From Zymoseptoria tritici IPO323 (lineage: Eukaryota > Ascomycota > Dothideomycetes > Mycosphaerellales > Mycosphaerellaceae), in NCBI RefSeq assembly GCF_000219625.1, contig NC_018214.1, positions 2,728,001 to 2,792,000 on the forward strand: a DNA stretch of 64,000 nt, given 5' to 3'. The notes below the pieces were generated by a model that saw only the letters and a program-made list of their open reading frames with translations, was not told the origin of the DNA and searched no databases. Of this stretch, positions 10,829 through 20,767 are shown piece after piece. Positions within the stretch are counted from its first letter, which is position 1; the number at the start of each line of letters is the position of its first letter. The position numbers were made by a program, and so were the translations under genes.

Positions 10829-11515
10829 CTAATGACCCGGGGTGGTGAGCTTATGTGTCTCCCCCTCACATTCAGCGCTCTTCTTCGTCAGGCAACCGAG
10901 GACCCGAAGAGCCACTCGTGCCGTGTATTCGGACATGGATTTCTGGAGCTTGAGAAGGTCGTGTTCGGAGACACCGAAGCCACAGGGAGCTCCAGTCGCC
11001 GTGTCGAATTTCCAGGTGAAGTGGATGCCTCCACGGCGAAGGCTTGCGTCGGAAGCCTCCATCTGTCGCATCAAGGCTTCGGCTTCGGCTGACGCAGACG
11101 AGCCGGTCTGCGCGGATGAGGCGAGCCAGGTAGCGAGCATGACTTGCTGCTGGTATTTCTCGAAGCAGGTGTTGGCCAAGGCAAAGGTATTGTCGCCCTG
11201 CGCGAGGTGATGCAGACGCAGGCTCTTCAGCAGAGCAAGTTCGAGCTCGGGGGGAGTGAGATGTTGGTGGCGCTTGAAGCGGGCGACGACGAAGGAAGCG
11301 ACTTCTTCGGGGGTGAGCAGCGAGGTGTCGATGACTGCCGGACTATGTGAGCTCTCTGTTCTATACTGTACGTCTCAGGATGCGAGAAACTTACCGCCGC
11401 CGAATGTGACTTTGAACGTCAACTCATCTGCGATGCTGGCTTGGAATCTGCGCCACTGGCTGTTGGTGAAGCTGGATGTATCCGTCGAGTCGGCGCTCTG
11501 CGTGGTCGCCGCCAT
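10829..11515 (-). CDS. Hypothetical protein, 208 aa
   Basis: Exons 11515-11395 and 11334-10829 are joined over a 60-nt intron (GTAAGT..GGCAG), phase-consistent. I do not recognise the family. The N-terminus is a low-complexity Thr/Ser stretch, then a region ending TFGG, then LLTPEEVASFVVARF, which looks like a short helical domain. A long amphipathic helical segment follows (FALANTCFEKYQQQ, VMLATWLASS), then a Ser/Ala-rich linker and a C-terminal part with a Cys and several charged helices. No transmembrane segment or signal peptide. Probably a soluble cytosolic or nuclear protein. The clear splice signals and lack of stops support it being real. It is followed on the same strand by an SDR gene, 250 bp upstream, with no sign of a functional link. 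Confidence 0.6.
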
Positions 11516-11765
11516 GGTTTTGTTCGGCGGTGATGTTGATGGTTTGGGGTTGGAGAGGTTTAGATGTTCTAGAAGAGTCGAGCAGGAAGCTTCAAGGTTG
11601 ACTTATGAATTTCGTGTGCCAATTCGCCGTTTGTCACGAGCGCAGCTTTACAGGCGCACGGACGTGAAGATGGCTGAGTGTCTGGATCATCTGGCGCACG
11701 AGAGATCTGAAAGTGACAAGTGGAAGAGAATGGAAGGTCATATTTTCCTTACGTCGCATCAACGT

Positions 11766-12707
11766 CTACCTCGCCGTATACCCTCCATCCAACCGAACAT
11801 CCGTCCCATTAATATTCAACGCATCGTCCTGCACAAGAAACGACACAATCCTCGCAACCTCATGCGGCTCCGCGAACTTCCCTAACACACACCGCGTCAG
11901 CTCACCACCCAAACTCAGACCATCCCTCAAAGAAAGGAAAAACTCACCCGTCGGCACCGAAGCCTCATACTTCCCCCTCGCCTCCGGATCCGCCCAAGCC
12001 TTCTTTCCCAACTCCGTCCACACCGGTCCCGGACTGATCGAATTCGCAGTAATACCTCTCGGTCCCCACTCGCTGGCCATACACTTCGTCAACCCGATGA
12101 GTCCCGCTTTACTTGCGCAATAAGGTCCGTGATTGTGAAGCGCTACATGGCCCGCTTGGCTGGCGAGGTTGACGATGCGCCCGCCGAGGATCGGGTTGGA
12201 GGAGGAGGACTTGGAGGCTTCGTCCCGGGCGGAAAAGTAGAGGTTCGCAAAGGCTTGGGCGGTGAGGAAGGGGCCGTGGGTGTTGATTATGAGGTGTTGG
12301 AGGGCGTCGTCCGCGGGGAAGGATTCGAGAGGTGCCAGGTTTACGATGCCGGCTGTGTTGATTAGGATGGCGGGGAAGGCGACTGCGTCGGATTTGATCT
12401 GGGCGAAGGCGGCTTGGACGGAGGAGTGGGAGGCGATGTCGCATTCGTAGGTTGTTATGTCGGTGGAGGAGGAGGGGGATGAGTCGGGGAAGTGTTTGGA
12501 GAGGGTGGATTGTACGTTTTTGGCTTCGAAGGGGGCGTAGAGGAGGGCTACTTTTGCGCCTTGGGAGCGGAGGAGTTGGGCTGTTACGGTGCCGATTCCG
12601 CCTGGTGGTGGAGGTGAGTTAGGTCATTGCTGAATTGTGTAAAAATGATACGGCGGCGACGTACCCAGTCCTCCGACGATGATTGCCAGTCGAGATGACA
12701 ACGCCAT
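11766..12707 (-). CDS. Short-chain dehydrogenase/reductase (classical SDR)
   Basis: Three exons, 12707-12665, 12601-11948 and 11881-11766, give 270 aa. The second intron (66 nt, GTGAGT..TTAG) is a multiple of three and open, so it can be mistaken for coding; removing it restores the family motif PTGKFAEPHEVA. The protein shows the Rossmann glycine motif GGLGGIG at 12-18, NTAG at 96-99, catalytic Ser162 and Y175-x-x-x-K179 in GPYCASKAG, the cofactor-side motif ISPGPVWT, and the C-terminal NINGTDVRLDGGYTAR. Classical SDRs of this type are cytosolic NAD(P)H-dependent oxidoreductases acting on sugars, polyols or 3-oxoacyl substrates; the substrate here is not determinable. The Ser-rich insert near residues 53-62 and the Ser run near 143-149 are unusual. 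Confidence 0.9.
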
Positions 12708-13445
12708 GTCGAGATGGAAGTCTTTCAACCAATTGCAAACAAATAGAGTCCGGCGAAATTGTTTAGCATTGGCCTGGCAGGGCGAAGTGAAGTAAGATCA
12801 TCTCCGCATGTGGAAAGCACTACCTCGGCTTTAGCGCCTTGGCTGACGGACTATGAGCCTCGTAACAGATCATGCTCTCCGAAGATGCTCCGGGGGACAG
12901 ATGTTGCGGTCGGAAGTTGATGGGAGGTTTCATTTGACATACATAGTCTCATTCAGCAGATCCCTTCCGAGGTTTGAAAAGGTAAAGAGAAATCATCTCT
13001 TGACAACCCGAAATAACGAAGCCGAACCGCCCGGCCGATCCAGACGGCTTATAAGCACTGGACCATGCTAATTTGCAGCTCGCATAGTGCCCATCGCAGC
13101 AGGAACAGTGCGGAATAGAGGATCTCGATTCGATCGAGGCGTATCGTGTTGGTCGTAGGGTAGACCTGTGTCAGCTGTTGAAATTTGTGAAGGACTCTGG
13201 TTCTGATGCACTTCAGTCCAGCATCTCAAGCAAAGGATCTTGGTGAGCACTGATTTGTGGTTGATGCCCTGCGAGGTCATTCTCTCGATTGGGCAGATCT
13301 TGGCCGCTTATCGTGAGCTTAAGCCCTCGTGCAGCAGCTGATGTAGTTGTGGTATGGAGTCCGATGCAGCGCCGAGTGCGGTTACATCTGTAGCCGCGAT
13401 GTGCTGGGACAAGACACAGTGATACAGTGACATGAGAATCGTCTC
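12708..13445. other. Intergenic, promoter of the SDR gene
   Basis: 738 bp between the SDR start and the stop of the DUF202 gene, both on the minus strand. No supported coding frame, repeat or RNA gene. Confidence 0.5.
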
Positions 13446-14227
13446 TCATGTCTTGTGGGCACTGATGCCAACGTGTACAGCGAAGAGACCCAGTAACAGC
13501 TGTAAACACAATCGCCTTCGTCAGCTTTGACCTACTGTTGACAAGGATCGTCTTCCAGCATCGCGCAAACGACAGGATGCCCCAGGAAACGTGTAAGATG
13601 AATGACAAGAAAGCCCAGGAAAGCACGCACAACTTACCGCCATCACTCCACATCCAATAACCATAGTCTCCCACCCTCCCGCCCACACTTTCCCTCTCGC
13701 CATGGCCGTCTGCTGTCTCCAGAATCGGATGCCACCCAGCAGCGCAGTACACAAAGCTGCGACTTGCAGAATCGCTGCGAGGGGCACACTGACGATGAAG
13801 TACCCGAAGACTGGATTCGGGTTGGGAGCGTGCTGGAGTCGCCAGAATTGTGCGATGATGATGCCCATGATGGAGAGGGCGAGGGAGGTTCGCAGGTAGC
13901 CTAGGAAGGTTCTTTCGTTGGCTTGGTGAGCTTGTCAGTGGAAGGCATGGTGGAGCGCAGACTGCTTCACTCACCCAGATGATCCCTACAGTCCACATGC
14001 GGAACGGAGAGGTAAACGTTCCTCTTCCACCACCTCTGCAAGCCGTCGTACCAGTGTGCAGGTCTAACGTTTCGCCGTACCGCTGGACGCCAGACATCAC
14101 GCAGCTCAGTCGCTTCTCGCTCGTCGTCGGACGAGTCGCCAGAGTGGAGGTGTGCTGGCTCAGGCTCGGGGATACTGGGAATGTCGCCTGAAGCTTCGTA
14201 GGAACGGCGCTCTGGGATGTGCTTCAT
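13446..14227 (-). CDS. DUF202 domain membrane protein
   Basis: Exons 14227-13975, 13921-13638 and 13499-13446 give 196 aa with consistent phases (introns 53 nt and 138 nt). The N-terminal third is acidic and cytosolic. Then comes the segment KRNVYLSVPHVDCRDHLA leading into NERTFLGYLRTSLAL, the hallmark of fungal DUF202 proteins. Three hydrophobic segments follow: one from the LRTSLAL block, one at YFIVSVPLAAILQVAALC, and a last one in the third exon (LLLGLFAVHVG). The RFWRQQ loop between the second and third segments is also typical. The family is related to the membrane part of the vacuolar transporter chaperone complex and to bacterial YidH. Function of the stand-alone fungal proteins is unknown. 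The second intron is longer than its neighbours. Confidence 0.82.
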
Positions 14228-14969
14228 TGTTTCTTGGTAGTCCTTGTGCGTTGAAGCGGGTGGTCACAGCTCAGGATTGTGAGCGTGGAAGGTGGCCACA
14301 GCATCGCTCTTGGCTCTTTACGAATTTGCGCAGGCTTCTTCAGGTGCGATGTTGAAGAACGATGTCACCTATTTCATCCTCGCACAAACTCATCCTGCAC
14401 ACCGCAGCTCTGCCGGCGTCTATCCAGCAAACATGCGCTCGGGACTTCGGCAGCGGGACCGAGCCCCGCGAGAGATATGCTTCTTTCTGGCCATTGCTTT
14501 GCCCGGTCTGGGCCGGTCGTAAGAAAGAAACATGGTCTGTGGATCGTATTGCGAGTTCCATGTAGGACTACAAGTACGACCGTACCGTGAAGAAAACAGG
14601 AGGCACCGGTGCAAGTACCACCGTTGCTTGATTGCCTGACGGCGGGATGACTCGAATCATGATGCCGGCTAGCTTTGATGGGGGACTAAGGGATTTGATG
14701 GGAATGCCAGTAAAGTTTGATGTCAAGAAGACCCCGGAGACCGGAAGCTCGGCGCCACTGATAAATCTTTCTCCCATGTTGCAAAGTACAACGATCCCCG
14801 GTACACTCACATCAACGAGCTCCACCCTCCGCTCACCCTCCGACTGACCTTTTCTTTCCCTTCCCTCTTCCTCACCTCGCGTACTCACTCTCTGCGCGCC
14901 GACGACGACAGCAACCACCTCCTCCCTCGCCGCCGCCCCCCGGCATCACCTCTCAGCACTCTCCCCACC
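14228..14969. promoter_or_regulatory. Divergent region, DUF202 gene / zinc transporter
   Basis: 742 bp separate the start codons of the minus-strand DUF202 gene and the plus-strand zinc transporter. The final 130 bp before 14970 are strongly pyrimidine-rich on the plus strand (CTTTCCCTTCCCTCTTCC and similar), a common feature of fungal core promoters and leaders. I did not find a convincing zinc-responsive element by eye. Confidence 0.5.
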
Positions 14970-16508
14970 ATGGCTCTCTCCAAGTCCAGCCGGATCATCA
15001 TCCTCCTGGTGATTGATTCGTGCTTCTTCCTCCTCGAACTCGTCAGCGGATACTCCGTCCACTCTCTCGCCCTCGTCGCCGACTCCTTCCACATGCTGAA
15101 CGATGTCCTCTCACTCTGCGTGGGTCTTTGGGCCGTCAAAATGGCAAACAAGAGCTCGGCGCCGAAAATGTACACATATGGATACCAGCGTGCGGAGACA
15201 TTGGGAGCATTGGTCAATGGAGTCTTCCTCGTCGCGCTGTGTGTGACCATCTTCTTGGACGCCATTCAGCGATTCGTCGAGCCGCAAGAAGTTTCCAACC
15301 CACAATTGGTGCTCATCGTCGGCTGTCTCGGTTTGGCCTCGAACTTGGTCGGATTGGTCCTGTTCCACGATGTCGGGCACAGCCATGGAGGAGGAGGACA
15401 TGGCCACGATCACGGTGACGACAATGCCGTGAAGGATGCTGAGGAGGGCCATGCGCACGATCACTCGGGACACTCCCACTCTCACGCCGCGCCTGCATCT
15501 ACTGAAGAGCATACACACAACGGCGTCGGGCGCACGTCCAGCGAATCCACCGCTGTCAAGCGTCGTCACAGCCGCTCTCATTCCAAATCATACGTCAACT
15601 ACGAAGACTTCCCCGGTCCAGCAGGGTTCCGCAACTCCATCATCGCCCACGGCCGTCTTGAAGCTCTCGAGTCGGAGGAAGGCACGGACGGTGAAGCCTC
15701 CCCTGCCGAGAACGGCAATGCCACTACTGAAGCCGATCCTCTCCTCATCGCCTCGCATGCTGGCTATGGTTCAGTCCCGCGAAAGTCCATCGACCACGCC
15801 GAACACAACCACTCGAAACCTCGCGAGAGCGGATCCGGTGGAGGACATGGTCACTCTCACGGCGATCTCAACATGAAGGGCATCTTCCTCCACGTCATGG
15901 GCGATGCCCTCGGCAACATTGGTGTCATCGCAACAGCACTGATCATCTGGCTCACGAAATTCCCTGGCCGCTTCTACTTCGACCCGGCCATCTCTCTCGT
16001 CATCACCATCATCATCCTCTGCTCGGCCATCCCTCTCTGCAAAGCCGCATCCCGCATTCTCCTCCAAGCCGTGCCTCACGGCATTGAAGTCGACGACATC
16101 CGCGATGATATCCAGGACCTGCCCGGTATCGAGTCCTGCCACCACCTCCATGTCTGGCAACTCTCCGACACCAAGCTCGTCGCCTCCCTCCACGTCCGAG
16201 TCAACTTCAACTTCCGCGCCGAGGGCTCGCAGCGATACATGCAGCTGGCATCCGCCATTCGTCAATGTCTGCATGAATATGGCATTCACTCGTCGACCAT
16301 CCAGCCGGAGTTCCACCGTGGCAGCGAGTACGAGGGAGACGATGGACACCGCAATGCACCCGCGCCGGGCGAAGGCGGTGATGAGCAGGACTGCTTGTTG
16401 GACTGTGGTGATGGATGCGGTGATGGTGGCAAGAGCTGCTGTCCGCCGGCCCAGAGGAACGGGAGCGAGGCGAGCAGTGGTGCTGGGCATGAAGGGCATC
16501 GGCATTGA
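14970..16508 (+). CDS. Vacuolar zinc transporter, CDF family (Zrc1/Cot1-like)
   Basis: Single exon, 512 aa. It has six predicted transmembrane segments in the cation diffusion facilitator order: TM1 IIILLVIDSCFFLLELVSG, TM2 with the zinc-site motif HSLALVADSFHML, TM3-TM4 in the ALVNGVFLVALC and LVLIVGCLGLASNLVG regions, then a long cytosolic loop, TM5 with HVMGDALGN, and TM6 ending CSAIPLC. The loop (about residues 135-300) has several His-rich clusters such as GGGGHGHDHGDD, HAHDHSGHSHSHA and GGGHGHSHGDL, typical of zinc carriers. The C-terminal domain carries HHLHVWQLSD. The extreme C-terminus is Cys/Gly/His-rich. Yeast Zrc1/Cot1 move zinc (and cobalt) into the vacuole by proton antiport; the same role is inferred here. 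The loop is long and partly low-complexity. Confidence 0.93.
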   Translation: MALSKSSRIIILLVIDSCFFLLELVSGYSVHSLALVADSFHMLNDVLSLCVGLWAVKMANKSSAPKMYTYGYQRAETLGALVNGVFLVALCVTIFLDAIQRFVEPQEVSNPQLVLIVGCLGLASNLVGLVLFHDVGHSHGGGGHGHDHGDDNAVKDAEEGHAHDHSGHSHSHAAPASTEEHTHNGVGRTSSESTAVKRRHSRSHSKSYVNYEDFPGPAGFRNSIIAHGRLEALESEEGTDGEASPAENGNATTEADPLLIASHAGYGSVPRKSIDHAEHNHSKPRESGSGGGHGHSHGDLNMKGIFLHVMGDALGNIGVIATALIIWLTKFPGRFYFDPAISLVITIIILCSAIPLCKAASRILLQAVPHGIEVDDIRDDIQDLPGIESCHHLHVWQLSDTKLVASLHVRVNFNFRAEGSQRYMQLASAIRQCLHEYGIHSSTIQPEFHRGSEYEGDDGHRNAPAPGEGGDEQDCLLDCGDGCGDGGKSCCPPAQRNGSEASSGAGHEGHRH

Positions 16509-19211
16509 GGAGTTGTGAAACGTTTTTTCTTTTTGTGGGGCGGCATTTTCTTTTTCTTGTTGAGGGCGGTTGGGTGTGTATATGTATGATGGTGCTCTGT
16601 GCGGGATGGTTACGGAGAGGCTGGCTGGACGTGGGGATGTCAGTATGAGGAGTGTTGAGCGAGGCGCAGGTGGTAATTTGATGGCGTAGACGTGGTGATG
16701 ATGGGTTGGAGAAGAAGATGTACAGCCCAGAAGAGGATAGTCAAAAAGAGGAGTAGAATGCTTTTGCTGTTGAACAGGACGGCGGTGGGAGAGATATGAT
16801 AGATAGGTGAAGTATTACCTATTTAACTGAAGCCCCTTCCCATTTGCGCCTTCCGTCTGGTTGAAGCGATCTCACTGACTGGTGCGTACTGGTTCGAGCG
16901 AAACGGCACATCGATTCCAGCACATCGACACCACGAGGCACGGGTCTGTTTGTGTCCAAGCGGCAGGCCCGGAGGTCAATCAACTTCTTGCAAGCTCGAC
17001 TTCATTCAGCTCTTCCATCAACAACAACAACACCACCACCATTGGGACACCATCATCGCACACTTCGGCGGTGAGCCGCACCACGGCAGTCAACGCTCCA
17101 TCGACACCGCGATGGAGAGCCTGATGGCGTGCATCACTGTCCGTCAGCTCCGGCCCCCGACAGCCCGTCTTCAGCAACGGACCAACGTATCTGAGAGACC
17201 ATCAAAGGTTCGGCTACTTCATCCGGCTATGGCAATACACGGGTTTCCCCGGGGATTTTATGGTCGGCTGAGAAGAAAGAGTAGTACGCGGCGCACTTCA
17301 TAGTGTGACTGTTGTAGCACAAAGTTGCAGAGGCCATGAGCAAGGCTGCGTTCCACTCATTCTCTAATCGAGATATCTTTCGGTGGAAACTTTCGAAATT
17401 GGTGATTCTGGTCCACAGACAATGGACAAAAACGTGCCGTTTTGGGAGTATCCGAAGCTGAGGATTCCTTTCCACCTACCGTGGACAAGAACATGCTATT
17501 CCAAAAGGAAGTTTAAGGGTCGACGATACCTTTCCATTGAACAGTGGGAAGGAAGATGCTGTCCGAAAGAAGTCTGAGCAGCGACGGTTCCCTTCCATTC
17601 AACTACCTCAAGGTTCGGACGTAAATTGGCACTTGCGCAGGGGCGTCGTTCAACCGCAAGCTCCCTCACTCAAGCCACCACCGCTCTGCGCCCATCATCG
17701 TCGTCCAGGTACTCAGCAGTTACGCACAAGCGGCCCGCTTCACGCCTCCTATTTCGATTCCAATGCGATCACGTTGGACGGCACTATTGCGGGAGTGGGA
17801 CTGAGGCTTACTTGGCGGCAAAGGCCATGGCAGCAGCATGGCTTCGATGGCGAGAGTATTGCGTCACCATTGGATGAGATGATCTGCGCATGCCTTGATG
17901 GCTAACACATGAGTGTTGTCACCGATTATGCCGAATAAATATGGCGATACAGAGACGGAGAGCAGGCAGCGCAGTGATGAAGTCAAGAGTGGAGGATGGA
18001 GTCAGATGTCCCCTCAAAGAACATGGAACACCCCTGTCAACGTTAGTAAGCAGAAGACGATCCAATAAGCGAAGGCAGCAGACAGCGCTTTCTTTGTCGA
18101 TGCGAAGACCGACTCTCAATACCATGCCGACGATGTCCCATCGTCCGCCATCGCTGCCGACTGCACAATGCTTCAGGCAATCGTCTTGACTTGGGAGAGC
18201 ATAATCACTAGAGTCCTCTGCCCGTACGAATGTCCCGCGAAGGTCCACTGCCACGCCACCATTTTATGATGACGAGGCTGAGGAGCAAGGTGGAGCCCAT
18301 GAAGAGACTGGAGACATTGAAGCCAATGGTGGCGTCGATCAGAAGGATATTGACAACGGCGGTGACACCGTCGAGGACTGCTGGGACTTTGAGGGTGACA
18401 ACGCTATAGGAGGGAGGTATCGCGACGTCCGCCCCCGGACAACTTCTGCTCCTCGCACGAGGAGGATGTGATCTGACGCGACGATGCGTGCCTGGGATGT
18501 GGCGAAAGCAGAATAGCCAAGTCGGATTGCGCTTGTGCCGTGGAGAACGGTTTCGTCGGGGAGAGGATTCGACCAGGCGCAGCATACTGGGTGCGCATGG
18601 AGTGAAGAGAGCGCAGCGATGCTGTGTTGTGCTCCTTGTCAGAAGTGCTCCGCTGCTGTCGAGAGGAATGCGAAGGTTAAAGGCATCGAGCTTCAGAGGA
18701 AGGGTATATGCACTGCAGCAAGAATAGTAAGGTACGGCATGATTCTGGAGTTTCGTCGGATCACCCAACATGATGCCAAGCTTCGCACTTGAGGGTAGTC
18801 AATTGATGTTCCTGTTAGCGGATCCTTTTCCTCGCCTTCACTCCTCATCTGCTGGAAGCGACTAGGCCGACTGCTGTATTCCAGAACGGCCAGAATCTGC
18901 CCGGACAAACGAGACTGTACTACTCGCTATCCTGCACTTGTTCCTCATCGCCTTGGACCGTGCCCGCCGCTCCTCGCCATCGAGTCAAGCTCTCTACGAC
19001 CCAAGTCTCACGATGACATCTGCCCTCCATGCCAATCAGGCTGACTGCATGCCTCTTAACGATGCTTCTTGGACTGAGATCGCCTGCTTGCATTATTCGA
19101 TCGAAGCTTTGAGGGTGACAGTCGACGAGAACACCGACAACCGTAAGACGGGAGCTGCGTGGAGGTAGGCAGTGTTCTTGTTGGTGTGGTGGACTTGGTT
19201 ACTGGTATTAG
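16509..19211. other. Gene-poor region with degenerate repeats
   Basis: After the zinc transporter there is no frame I can support. A simple CAA/CAC run lies at about 17020-17045, and a degenerate 61-bp tandem array (listed separately) at 17412-17655. A hydrophobic minus-strand stretch at about 18280-18400 (two membrane-like segments) has no start, partner motifs or family match; I do not call it. Confidence 0.5.
17412..17655. repeat. Degenerate tandem repeat, about 61 bp, four units
   Basis: Units begin at 17412, 17471, 17533 and 17594 (spacing 59, 62 and 61). Each opens with TCCA-N(9)-TGG or a decayed form of it, followed by an A-rich stretch of the type ACAAGAACATGCT, then a purine-rich middle and a CCTTTCC end. 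Similar single units, more diverged, are seen at about 22930-22990 (opposite orientation, TTGTCCACTGTCAATGGAACA) and about 25325-25380. Period is not a multiple of three, so it is not coding. Function unknown. Confidence 0.5.
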
Positions 19212-19863
19212 TTGAGTGACATGCCGCTAGTCACCCCGCCCATGCGGCCGATGCTTGTGGAGCCTTTCCAATACTCGCCATCGACTGAGTTCGTCCCGCT
19301 TCGAATCCAAGACACCAACGCTGCAGAGCAGCAATCTCCCGGTGAGGAGAAAGAGCCGATCACTACCGCCGTAGCTCCAGCCTTTACAACACACCAAGAC
19401 TCCTCTCCGCCATCGTTCGTCGATGCCGCCGCACCCAATTTCCGACAGATGTCACCGTCGAGAAGAAAGAGCCATACGTGCAGGACAACATCAACATCAA
19501 GTTCACCGGCCTCTTCATCACCGTGGCCGAAGTGCCCGAGGTTTTGGGGGAGGTCCTTCCCAGGCTGTCACGGCAGGAGAGACTGGCTCTACCTCCATCC
19601 TTCCGCTCAAATTGCGACACTCCAAGCCAAAACGATAAGGATCACCTCGTGCGGTGCATGTCACAATACAGCGTAGAGAGATATTGCCGACAACGGTTCT
19701 GATGAACATCTCCCCAATCTCCCGCGCAACTTTCATCGCACAGGTATCGCTCCAGTGGCTTGGATGGTGCAGTTTGAGCCGAAGAATGGAGGTACAAGCC
19801 GCGTCTCGTGCCATGCATCAGATGGTGGAGAACCAGACGATGGAGGTCATGCTCCACTTCGGG

Positions 19864-20140
19864 ACTTCCAACTATGCCGTCGAATGCGTCCATCAACGTC
19901 TTTGATTGACCTCGAGCCATGAAGCGAATATGCATCGCCATGGTCCGCTCTCCGTACCAGAAGTTCCAACCATGCCTTCGGGATCGTCCATCATCGCCTT
20001 GAACTACTCTCGTACCATGAAGCATATATGCGTCTCCGTCACCCGCTCTTCGTTGCGAGACTTCCAACCATGCCGTCAGATGCGTCAACCGGCACCTGCA
20101 ATGACCTCGAATCATGAAGCGAATAGGTGACCTGATCTCC
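19864..20140. repeat. Three tandem copies of a 98-bp unit
   Basis: Copies start at 19864, 19962 and 20060, exactly 98 bp apart. Shared anchors in each are [AG]CTTCCAAC-ATGCCGTC-like starts, a middle GCGTC/TCGTC-CATCA block, and ACC..GA..CATGAAGCGAATATG before the next copy. Identity looks like 70-80 percent. The period is not a multiple of three. It lies immediately upstream of the decayed coding segment at 20165. Confidence 0.6.
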
Positions 20141-20164
20141 ACTCTCCAGGCGAGATGGCACCAT

Positions 20165-20767
20165 CACTGTGGCTCGCGGCTTCAACACGTTCAACAAGAA
20201 AACTGCTGCACCTCAGGTCACATACCACAACGCGGCGTTTGATCGAGATCACCACGCCCGCGCGGTGGTTACAATTTGCGGTGCAAATTTCAAGAGCGAG
20301 GACGACATGGCCAAGGCTCTCGGTGCTGCCGCGTGCCCAACCAAAGGCACTGACAGCGACCGGGCCCCGATTGTCAAGATCGAATTCATGAGCTGTGCCT
20401 TCCTCGACATCACCACTTTGAGGCGCTTGAAGGCGCTGTTCCCTCAGTTGAAGGATGTAGAAGTCCATGACTGTGCGGCTTTTCCATACCATCTCTTCGC
20501 CGCGAAGCCCGACCCGCCAGCTGAGAACTTTCTCCCGGCTTTGAAGTCGCCGTACCTCCACCAACGATCGAAGAACAGCTTGGAAAGCTCCCCTTCCGCC
20601 GCCTCGACTTCACGTTCTACGAGCCTCTACGGCAAGGACCACTCGGAGCCGACACAAAGGATGTATGGCAACAATGGCGCGAAGCGCTAGAATTTCAACG
20701 CTCTCCGCGAAACGCATGTTCTACGGTGACGAATGCAACGACGGCGCATCAAGTCCTGTCCCTGTGA
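20165..20767 (+). pseudogene. Decayed coding segment, unknown family, with a frameshift
   Basis: A plus-strand frame reads through RGFNTFNKKTA, AVVTICGANFKSEDD, IVKIEFMSCAFLDITTL and LKDVEVHDCAAFPYHLF, which has the alternation and composition of real protein. Near 20535 the protein-like content jumps to another frame (GFEVAVPPPTIEEQLGKL, RRLDFTFYEPL, VWQQWREALEFQ) that ends at TGA 20767. No splice signals are at the switch, so a single-base indel is the simplest reading. The left end begins after a possible acceptor at about 20158. A second protein-like but shifted piece lies at 19440-19620 (VQDNINIKFTGLFITVAEV). I do not recognise the family. The pattern suggests a dead gene in a decaying region. 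Confidence 0.35.

Noticed and set aside
15771..16505. Long open frame antisense to the zinc transporter
   Set aside because: It mirrors the codon bias and acidic/His-rich loop of the plus-strand CDF gene and has no family features.
18208..18771. Minus-strand frame with two hydrophobic segments
   Set aside because: The N-terminal two thirds are Arg/Pro/Ser-rich and unlike a membrane protein; no start or splice context supports it.
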